From positions 4,472,637 through 4,536,636 of the forward strand of contig JAGTTD010000003.1 of the NCBI GenBank assembly GCA_018398585.1: DNA of 64,000 bases. Reading direction: 5' to 3'. A program made the position numbers and the translations under genes. Below are positions 56,690-64,000 of the stretch, one piece after another (the first letter of the stretch is position 1; each line of letters begins with the position of its first letter). Below the pieces are notes generated by a model, which was given only the letters and a program-made list of their open reading frames with translations, ran no database searches and was not told the origin of the DNA. Source of the DNA: Simmondsia chinensis (taxonomy: Eukaryota > Streptophyta > Magnoliopsida > Caryophyllales > Simmondsiaceae).

Positions 56690-57400
56690 ACAATGACCAG
56701 TGAAAATTATCCACTATGGAAGCCAATTATAGAGGACCTACTTTGTGGTAAAGATTTGCATGACCTAATTTAGGGTGTTAGCGGTAATTCGGAAAAAAGT
56801 GATAGATAAAGAATGGGAGAAACTGAGTAAAAAAACTGTTGGGACAACTAGCTAGTGGGTAGCTTTCAGTATTTTTTTCCATATATCAAAAGAGACTAAT
56901 GCTGAGACATTATGAAAAAGTTTAGATAATCGGTGTCAAAGAAAGACTTCACGAAATAAGGATTTTTTAATTAAGAAGTTCGTAAACTTAAAATCGAAAG
57001 AAGGACGATCTATAGCCGAACACTTGAACGAATTTCAAGATGTTATTAACCAGTTGAATGCCATGAAAATTATTCTTCATGATGAGTTGTAGGCTTTATT
57101 CCTTTTAAGTTCTCTACCTGATAGTTACAAGACCTTGGTAGTAACTATTAGTAACATAGCTCCAGATGAGAAATTGTCATTGAGTCTAGCGAACGACTTC
57201 TTGTTTCAATAAGGAGATGAGAAGAAAAGAGATGGTTGGTGATGCGTAGGCACTTATTACTGAGAACTAAGGTAGAAGCAAGAGTAGAGGGCCTATGAGG
57301 CGTGGTAAGTCCAAAGGCAGGTTTAAGTCTAGAGGATAAGAACTAGGGTGCTAGCATTGTCATAAGACCTGACACTTGAAGTGAGATTGTTTTCTTTTGA
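56690..57400 (+). pseudogene. gag of the copia element
   Basis: MTSENYPLWKPIIEDLLCGK begins the readable part. Then RSIAEHLNEFQDVINQLNAM, LSSLPDSYKTLVVTISNIAP and a zinc knuckle at about 57347-57391 of pattern CX2CX4HX4C interrupted by three stop codons. These are the UBN2-type capsid and nucleocapsid regions of Tnt1/Tork gag. Stops also occur at other positions. Confidence 0.85.
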
Positions 57401-57529
57401 GGAAGGAACAAAACAAGTGAAATGAGTAAGAATAAGGCTGATGCTATGAAGATTGTGGCTGCAGTGACTGATGACAATGATGGCTAGGTAACATTGTTTG
57501 TTGCTTAAGGTGAGTGCAATCACATAACT

Positions 57530-58660
57530 GATCCTGATGTTGTATGCATGGTTGATTCTGGTGCTTCTTATTATTGTGTTCCTAAGAAAGAGTATTTTAC
57601 TGCATACAAAATAGGTGACTTTGTTACTATGAAAATGGGTAACAGTAGTGTTGCTATGATCACTGGGATTTGGGATATCTGTGTACATACTATACTAGTT
57701 ACACTATTACTTTGAAGAATGTGGAACATATTTCTGAATTGCTCCTTAGTCTATTCTTGTGAAGCATCAGGCCGAGGAAAGCTTCATTATTCACTATACA
57801 AAACACATGTGATAGTGTGTGGTGGCGAATGGAACATGGTCGAGGATGATGCTTCACCGAATTTGTGGCACAGACGGCTAGCTCATGTGTGTGAGAAAAG
57901 GTTGCAAATATTGGCTGAAGTATCCCTCATTGCATCATTTGATGGTAAATCACTTAACCTGGGAGATGATTGTTTGTTAGGTAAGCATCACAGAATTAGT
58001 TTTCATAAATAGCTAAAAGAAAAACAAGATAAACTTAAATTGATACATTTTGATGTATACAGTCCTATTAAGGTGGATTCCCTAGGAGGAAATAGATATT
58101 TTTTTACTGTTATTGATGATGCTTCATGAAAACCTTAGGTGTTTGTTTGATATTCAAAATTCAGGTATTTCAAGTCTTATAGTAGTTTCATGCCATGGTG
58201 GAGAGACAGACAAGTATGTTGCTGAAGTAACTCCAAACTGATAAAGGGAGAGAGTACATTAACCATGATTTCAGAAGATACTGTAAGAAGCATGGGATTC
58301 ACCATGAAAAAACAGAACGAGATACTCCTCAGCACAATGGTGTTACAGAAAGGATGAATAGAACCATTGTGGAGAAAAACCAGATGTTCACTCAAAATAT
58401 CGAAACTGCCTAAGGCATTTTGGGTTGAAGCTGTGAATACTGTTGTGTATGTCATCAACAAGGCTCCATCAGTTCCTTTGAATTTTGACATCCGAGAGGG
58501 AGCGTGGATTGGGAAAGATGTCCCTTACTCTCACTTGAAGGTGTTTGGGTGCAACGCCTTCATGGAAGTGCCAAAGGAACCGAGATCGAAGCCTAATAGT
58601 AAAGAAACTGCAAACATATTTGTAGGATATGGTGATGTGGAGTTTGGTTATAGATTATAG
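57530..58660 (+). pseudogene. protease and integrase of the copia element
   Basis: The protease active site MVDSGASYYCVPKKEYFTAY is near 57547-57606. The GAG-pre-integrase region (NLWHRRLAHVCEKRL, CLLGKHHRISFH, 57,860-58,010) and integrase core (LIHFDVYSPIKVDSLGGNRY, FFTVIDDAS) follow, then AFWVEAVNTVVYVINKAPSV, HLKVFGCNAFMEVPKE and NIFVGYGDVEFGYRL. Frames change around 58,130-58,370. Confidence 0.85.
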
Positions 58661-58903
58661 GACCTTGTGAAGAAAAGGACCATGAGAAGTAGAGATGTTA
58701 TGTTCCATAAACTTAAGAATATGGCCGAATTTGACAAGTTAGAGAAGACTACATGTGCTCCCAATGGTGTTGCTGATACTACACTGATTTTATCTTCATT
58801 ACGTGCCACAAATGAAGAGTAGGTTTATGATGGTGCAAAACTCAGGAATGACACTGAACCAGTTGCAGCTGATAATACTCCAGGTTTAGCTGCTGTTAAA
58901 CTC

Positions 58904-58944
58904 GGGCGGGGCGGGGCGGGGCGGGGGGGGGGGGGGGGGGGGGG
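58904..58944 (+). repeat. G-rich tract (GGGC/GGGGC repeats then 22 G)
   Basis: GGGCGGGGCGGGGCGGGGC followed by an uninterrupted run of 22 G (58923-58944), in the variable linker between integrase and RT. Relatives show no glycine run at this place to my knowledge. It is a strong G-quadruplex-type sequence on the plus strand. Confidence 0.85.
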
Positions 58945-59099
58945 CTTGTTCTCCAACCAGTGACTGCTGAGCCTCAAGTGAGGAGGTCTAATAGAGAGCG
59001 TTAATCTTCTACGAGGTATTCTAGTTTTGATTATATCTATTTTACCAATGAGGGGGAGCCAGAGAGCTACCAAGACGTGCATACTCATGAAGACAAAGA

Positions 59100-60607
59100 C
59101 AACTAGGTGAAAGCCATGGACAAAGAGATGAATTCTTTATAGAAGAATGATACTTATGAGTTAGAGGATCTTCCTAACGGCAGAAAAGCGCTTTAAAACA
59201 ATTGGGCGTTCAAAATAAAAAGAATGGTGATTAAGTTGTGAAACATAAGGCTTGAATGGTTGTGAAAGGATTCAATTAGGAGAAAGGGATTGATTCTAAT
59301 GAGATCTTCGCTCTAGTTGTGAAGATGAGTTCCATTAGAGTGGTACTAAGTACGGCAACTAGTGTGAATGTTAAGCTTGAACAGTTAGATGTCAAAACCA
59401 CATTTCTCCATGGTGACTTGCAGGAGGAGACCTATATGAAGAAGCCTAAAGGACATGCAGTTCAGGGTCAAGAGCAGTTGGTTTACGAACTGAAAAAGAG
59501 CTTGTATGGTTTGAAACGGGCTCTTAGGTTGTGGTATAAGAAGTTTGACTCTCTCATGATGGGTCAAGGGTGCAAGAGAATAGTAGGAGATCATTATGCG
59601 TACATAAGGAAATTCTCTGGAAGTAATTTCATCATTTTACTGCTTTATGTTGATGATATGCTAATTGTTGGTCAAGATACAAATATGATTCGAAAGCTTA
59701 AAGATGAGTTGTCAAAGTCTTTTGAAATAAAAGACTTGGGCCCAGCAAAGCAGATTTTGGGTATGGATATTACCTGTGATAGAGAAGTTGGAAAGTTGTT
59801 GTCACAAGAAAAGTATGTTGAACAGGTACTTGATAGGTTCAACTCCGTGAGTGCTAGACCCATTATTGCACCTCTTGCCCCACATTTCAAATTAAGTAAA
59901 TAGTATTGTTCGATAACCAAGAAAGAGAATGAAGAGATGTCTTCCATTCCCTACTCCTCTGCTGCAGGGTCTTTCATGTATGCCATGGCTTGTTTCCGGC
60001 CAAATATTGCTCATGTTGTATGTGTTGTGAGCAGGTTTCTATCAAATCCACGGAAAGTTCGTTGGGAAGTAGTGAAGTGGATCCTCAGATATTTGCGGGG
60101 TACTTTGAAATAGTGTTTGAGCTTTGGAGGCACGGGATTGATTCTTGAAGGGCATACATATTTTGATATGGCATGATGTCTTGATGGTAGAAAATCTACT
60201 TTGGGGTATTTGTACACTTTTGCAAGGGAGCTGTGTGTTGGTAGTCTAGATTGTAAAAGTGTGTTGCTCTTTCCACTACTAAAGTTGAGTATATTGCTGC
60301 AGTTGAAGATGGGAAGGAAATGTTGTGGATGAAAATGTTTCTTCAAGAGTTGGGTCCAAAACAGAAAGTGTATGTGGTATTATGTGATACTTAGAGTGCA
60401 GTAGAGTTGAGTAAGAATTCCATGTACCGTGCCCGTAGAAAGCACATTAATGTGAGATATCATTTGTTGCATTCTATGATTGAAGGAAAGCTAATGAAAC
60501 TTAAGAAGATTCACACTAATAGGAACATGGCTAATATGTTAACAAAGGTAGTTCCTAGTGGCAAGTGGGACTTGTGCATCAGGTTGGGCAGTATGGATTC
60601 TAAGTAG
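59100..60607 (+). pseudogene. reverse transcriptase and RNase H of the copia element
   Basis: RT entry EMNSL-NDTYELEDLPNGRKAL is followed by a clean 194-codon frame (59319-59903): VKLEQLDVKTTFLHGDLQEE, KSLYGLKRALRLWYKKFD, FIILLLYVDDMLIVGQD with the Y-V-D-D catalytic box intact, and DLGPAKQILGMDI. RNase H is in pieces (SSAAGSFMYAMACFRPNIAH, then at 60407-60607 RARRKHINVRYHLL and TNRNMANMLTKVVPSGKW). Stops near 60110 and 60170 and a frame change in RNase H break it. Confidence 0.9.
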
Positions 60608-60634
60608 CTTGATGTGGAGTTCTCTTTTCCTCGT

Positions 60635-61275
60635 AGTGGGGTCCATAATATGCACCGTGGTTCATCCCACATGTTATAAATCGTTTTTGGGTTAAAATGA
60701 AAATGAGTTTTTAGCCCATGTTTATTAAGCCTTAGGGCTTGATTTTATGTTAATACATATATACCCAAAATTTGGGGCCATATTTTGAATTAGAAGAGAA
60801 AAACATAGCCTTCTCATTCACCGAGAGAAGTGAGCAGCAAAGAAAACGAGAGTGTTTGTGCAGCGGCGTGGCAACGGCAGACTGTGAGATCATGTTTGAC
60901 CTTGGAGCAATTTGGACCGGGTTTTCTTGGTGTGGTTTGGAGTGAATTGATCAAGCGTATCAAATGCTCTCATACCTAGGGTAGTAATGCTTCTATGGCT
61001 TCAATTGCTTGTAAGTTTCAAGTTAGGGCAAACATCCTGAAACAATAAATATTGTAATTGCTATTTTCATAGTGAATTTTGCTGTCAGTTTACCCCATGG
61101 TTTTTCCTTTTTCTCCAGAGGATTTTTCCAGTTATATCTCATGTTGATTTAATTTTTACATATTTATTTCGTCATTGATATTCGGTGATGTTGGTGCGCC
61201 TTATGATTTATACTTGCCATTGTTATTAGTTTGAGTGGTCAATTGATTCGGGTTTTGGTTTCTAGGCCCCCAACA
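60635..61275 (+). repeat. 3' LTR of the copia element
   Basis: Follows the 5' LTR closely (GTTAAAATG, ACCGAGAGAAGTGAGCAGC, GTGTTTGTGC, GTCAATTGA) and ends GGCCCCCAACA, followed by CAAAA. Confidence 0.85.
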
Positions 61276-61280
61276 CAAAA
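61276..61280. repeat. target duplication of the copia element, right copy
   Basis: CAAAA, matching 55991-55995. Confidence 0.75.
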
Positions 61281-61284
61281 AAGG

Positions 61285-61407
61285 GAAGTTGACGAGGAGG
61301 GCGATATTGCTATGGAGGCTTCAAAGCTTATTGATGCAAAGCACACGTGGAAGTACGGTAAAAACTTTGGTTCGCCTTATAACGGTGATGAATCGGATAT
61401 GGTTTAG
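61285..61407 (+). other. 41-codon open segment of unknown origin
   Basis: Reads EVDEEGDIAMEASKLIDAKH, then TWKYGKNFGSPYNGDESDMV and stop. The composition looks protein-like rather than random, and the TW-x-x-GK-x-x-G ... GDE wording faintly recalls spacer segments of plant LINE proteins. It directly follows the copia target duplication. No confident assignment. Confidence 0.25.
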
Positions 61408-61707
61408 TTGTTTGCAAGGATGGGTTGGGTTTTAGATATTCTAACCCCCTATCAATTTCATTTCCACTTTTATTGTGGTTGGTCGTTCTTCCCTATCCGT
61501 GGCCTCTTTAAACTTGTGGTTTTGTATACATGTAGTGCCTTTTAGATGTTTTCCTACCCATTTGAATTTTATTTTTTTTCCATTTTTGTGATGGTTACTC
61601 TCTCTATTTTTTCCCCTAAACTTCGCGTTTATAAAGGTTAACTATAGGCTCATTTGTGTGAGCTACCCTATTTTGTACTATAAATGTATTGCTAATCATC
61701 ACAAAAA

Positions 61708-61857
61708 TGACATATATATGTAATATGTATATATATATGTGTATATATATATATATATGTAATATGTATATATATATGTATATATGTATATATATATGTA
61801 TATCTGTATATATATATATATATATGTATATGTATATGTATATATGTATATGTAAGC
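61708..61857. repeat. TA/TG microsatellite
   Basis: About 150 bp of TATA, TGTA and GTATATATATATG repeats. Apparent minus-strand frames through it (YIYIYIYT) are artefacts of the repeat. Confidence 0.95.
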
Positions 61858-61859
61858 TA

Positions 61860-62610
61860 AATTGATCCGAAATTGATAAATTGTGCTTAAATACCATGCT
61901 TTACTCGACACTAGGAACCGCATGCTATCGAACCTACATATGACCATATGTGAAACACCTTCAGAACTCCAAAGCTTTTTCCAAGATTGTTTTCATTAAT
62001 TTAGTTTGATGTTTAATATTATTAGATGGTGAACATGTTGGATTGTTGGGGTGGCGTGCTTCAATTTTGTTTCTCTTGTGAAAAGTCTTGATCCCAAATA
62101 GAAAAAAATTAAGGACGGAGGTCTAGTTTATATATACCATTTTCATTATACTTGGTAAAGTCTTGAGGGGTCCAAAGTGGGCTTGGTGTAGCACACATGT
62201 GCGAGTGCGCCCGACTCACCGAGTTGAGCTTACGCGTTGTGGTGTGGTGTGGTGTACTGTGGACTTTTTCTAATATCGACCTTTATTTTTATGGACATTA
62301 TGTTTTTACTTATCATAAGGAAATCTAGGGGAGTTCTAGGACTGTGCTCGAGCTCAATGTGCTCACCTGTGCCCAACCTCGAGCCTTTTATGCTCAAGTT
62401 GTTGTTCGCTACTTTGGGTTCGAGCTCAAGGCCACAAGCTCGAGCTCGAGCACACATTTTGACCGTGTCTCTGCCCACTTCTGTTCGTAACCTTTGTTGC
62501 CTTAGTTGTTCCCGAACGTTTTGGTCCTCCACATCCGCCAACTTCCTAATTGAGACCTAATTTCTTGCCAACAATCCATAACTGATTCTTGCTTGCACAT
62601 TAAGTTTTTT
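61860..62610. other. region without recognised genes
   Basis: Contains a GTGTGGTGTGGTGTGG run near 62238 and a CGAGCTC-rich stretch at about 62345-62455 (GAGCTCGAGCTCGAGC). Frames of about 105 codons exist on both strands of that stretch but overlap each other and match no domain I know. Confidence 0.35.
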
Positions 62611-62612
62611 GC

Positions 62613-62730
62613 CTATAAAATCCATGCACTGTGGCATAGTTCCATATACTGATTCACAAAAATAATTCCTCTTCTGCTCTTGGCAATTCTCTCAAAGTTC
62701 TTCTCTGTTTTCTTGTTACTGAGCAAGTTG
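62613..62730 (+). promoter_or_regulatory. LTR-like promoter before the gag array
   Basis: GCCTATAAAATCC (near 62,611-62,623) is followed by ATCCATGCACTG and a pyrimidine-rich leader (CTCTTCTGCTCTTGG, TCTCTGTTTTCTTG), an arrangement like the R-U5 part of an LTR. The gag fragments begin right after it. Confidence 0.4.
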
Positions 62731-64000
62731 AGGCATACTCCAACCCATCACCCGAGAGCACACTTGTATGTTGGATGCCGTGTTAACCTTAGGAGTCGAA
62801 GTGCCTAACGAGTCAAAGAGTACAGGAAGGAATGAAAAGTTTAAGAAGCTGTGGAACAAGAGACGTTCCAACCGAGGCTTGACCTCAAACTCAAAGAAGA
62901 AGCAGTCTAGTGGCAAGAGGCTCCAGAACGACATTGAAGGTTGATAAAAACGAGTCAATGGAACATGTTGGACCTGTGCCAAGATAGGTCATACCTTGAG
63001 AGACTGCAAAGAGGGATTTGGACAACGAAAATCCGAAGAACACAAATTGCTAAAGAAATCTAGAAGGCCTTACATAACATATATGGAATGGATGATGGCG
63101 CAACTACGAAGTATGTTAGTGCTAAGTAGTTATCCTTCACCATGACTAATGATAAACCCGTCTTAGACAGGATACATGAGTACGAGAATTTGTGTGCAGA
63201 TATACTTAATAAAGGAATGAAAATGCGTGAGACATTTAAGGCGAACTATCTCATTGAGGAATTGTCTCGTTCATGGAAAAACTATAAGGCTCAATTCAAA
63301 CACAAAAAGAAGGATATAACTTTGCAAGAGCTAGTCTCACATATTAACTTAGAAGACCAAAACCAAAAACAAGAAAAAGAGAGGTCCTCGGAGCACTCAT
63401 CTATGTCTACTAGGCTGGTTGAGTCAATGAGTTTTAGAAAGAATGACAGGCTTAAGAAGCCATGGAACAAGAGATGTTCTAACAAAGGCTCCAGCTCAAA
63501 CTCAAAGCAGAAGCAGTCCTGAGGTAAGCGGCTCCCGAAAAACCCTGAAGGTAGACTAAAACGAGTCAAGGGAACATGCTGGACCTATGGCGAAATAGGT
63601 CATACCTCGAGAGACTTCAAGAAGGGATTTGGACAAAAACAAACCAAAAGAAGCCAAACTGTTGAAGAAATCTTGAAGGCCTTACTTAATAGACATAGAA
63701 TGGATGATGGTGCAGCTAAGAAATATGTTTACGTGTTATCCTTCACCATGACTGAGGATAAATCCGTCATAGACAAGATCCATGAGTATTAGAATTGTGT
63801 GCAGATATACTCAATGAAGGAATGAAAATGTGTGAGACATTTAAGGCAAATGGTCTCATTAAGAAATTTCCTCCGCCGTGGGAAGACTATAAGGCTCAAT
63901 TCAAACACAAATGAAAAGAGATGACTTTGCAAGAGCTAGTGTCCCATATTAACTTAGAGAACCAAGACCGAAAGCAAGAAAAAGAGAGGTCCTTTGAGCA
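62730..64000 (+). repeat. tandem array of copia gag fragments, period about 608 bp
   Basis: GTTATCCTTCACCATGACT occurs at 63128 and 63736, and TTAAGAAG-C-TGGAACAAGAGA at about 62840 and 63450, giving the same spacing of about 608-610 bp. Each unit contains the UBN2-type gag start (KPVLDRIHEYENLCADILNK), the capsid end (ITLQELVSHINLEDQ), a basic region and a zinc knuckle. The knuckle is complete in the first unit (CWTCAKIGHTLRDC, about 62,969-63,010) and degenerate in the second (CWTYGEIGHTSRDF). At least two partial-to-full units are present and the array runs off the window end. Confidence 0.85.
63142..63522 (+). pseudogene. copia gag fragment, cleanest unit of the array
   Basis: A 126-codon open frame: MTNDKPVLDRIHEYENLC, KMRETFKANYLIEELSRSWK, FKHKKKDITLQELVSHIN, then a charged linker with SFRKNDRLKKPWNKR. 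A TGA ends it at 63520-63522, after which the same frame continues into the second zinc knuckle. The matching parts of the next unit (from about 63,736) carry more stops. Capsid function is inferred from the family; as a fragment it should be inactive. Confidence 0.8.

Larger units (their letters stand above)
55996..61275 (+). mobile_element. Ty1/copia retrotransposon with complete boundaries, 5.3 kb
   Basis: LTRs 55996-56617 (622 bp) and 60635-61275 (641 bp), flanked by CAAAA. A primer binding site TGGTATCATAGC (56621-56632, tRNA-Met type) follows the 5' LTR. Internal order gag, protease, integrase, RT, RNase H is that of copia, and the protein wording is that of the Tnt1/Tork group. Many stops and several frame changes make it inactive. 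The 3' LTR begins AGTGGGG where the 5' LTR has TGTGGGA, so its terminal TG is lost. Confidence 0.92.

Noticed and set aside
61616..61947. Minus-strand frames of 82 and 93 codons rich in Ile and Tyr
   Set aside because: They are translations of the TA/TG microsatellite.
62230..62560. Overlapping frames of 103 and 107 codons on opposite strands
   Set aside because: They are mirror frames of a CGAGCTC-rich stretch; neither has a recognisable domain.

Overview
This is a flowering-plant nuclear window, probably from a eudicot with a large repeat-rich genome. It is almost entirely a nest of transposable elements in various stages of decay, with only two recognisable host-gene pieces. The evidence is GT-AG introns, a CACTA DNA transposon, plant-type Ty3/gypsy and Ty1/copia LTR retrotransposons, a SINE with the 3' domain common in angiosperms, an F-box gene start at the left edge (minus strand) and the last exon of a CASP-like membrane protein near 55.5 kb. 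There are no bacterial-style operons and no CRISPR arrays. The species cannot be named from the sequence.

Layout. 1-1222: start of an F-box gene (minus) with its TATA box, an exact-register 19-bp minisatellite, and possible host exon sequence. 1223-11456: a complete CACTA (En/Spm) element with matching ATC target duplications, tandem 102-bp repeats, a two-exon tnp2 transposase and a multi-exon TnpA-like second gene, both broken only by nonsense codons. 11460-13733: AT-rich sequence without genes. 13734-20985: a degenerate Athila-like element (LTRs, gag and protease remnants, no RT or integrase) followed by a fused extra LTR fragment. 21330-29600: a Tat-like gypsy element (gag, RT, RNase H, integrase), itself holding a minus-strand copia LTR and a SINE.

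29605-41172: two related chromodomain gypsy elements in opposite orientations, one in a shared-LTR tandem. 41173-42665: plant-mobile-domain-like pseudogene sequence. 42665-44470: a second LTR-LTR fusion of the Athila-like family. 44478-53991: a minus-strand Athila/Tat-type element fragment into which a boundary-complete chromovirus (46536-52341, TSD GATAG) inserted. 54023-55995: gene-poor DNA with the CASP-like terminal exon. 55996-61275: a boundary-complete copia element (TSD CAAAA). 61281-64000: a microsatellite, an LTR-like promoter, and a tandem array of copia gag fragments with a period of about 608 bp that runs off the window.

The most notable item is the SINE at 27146-27407. Its head is derived from 5S rRNA, with the A box, intermediate element and C box recognisable, and its tail is the angiosperm SINE 3' domain. 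One 16-bp target duplication encloses both parts, so the chimera moved as a single unit. It sits between the RT and RNase H coding parts of the Tat-like element, and removing it with one duplication restores the reading frame. A second theme is decay style: the CACTA genes and the chromovirus at 46.5-52.3 kb carry many stop codons but no frameshift that I can see, which fits cytosine deamination of silenced, methylated DNA.
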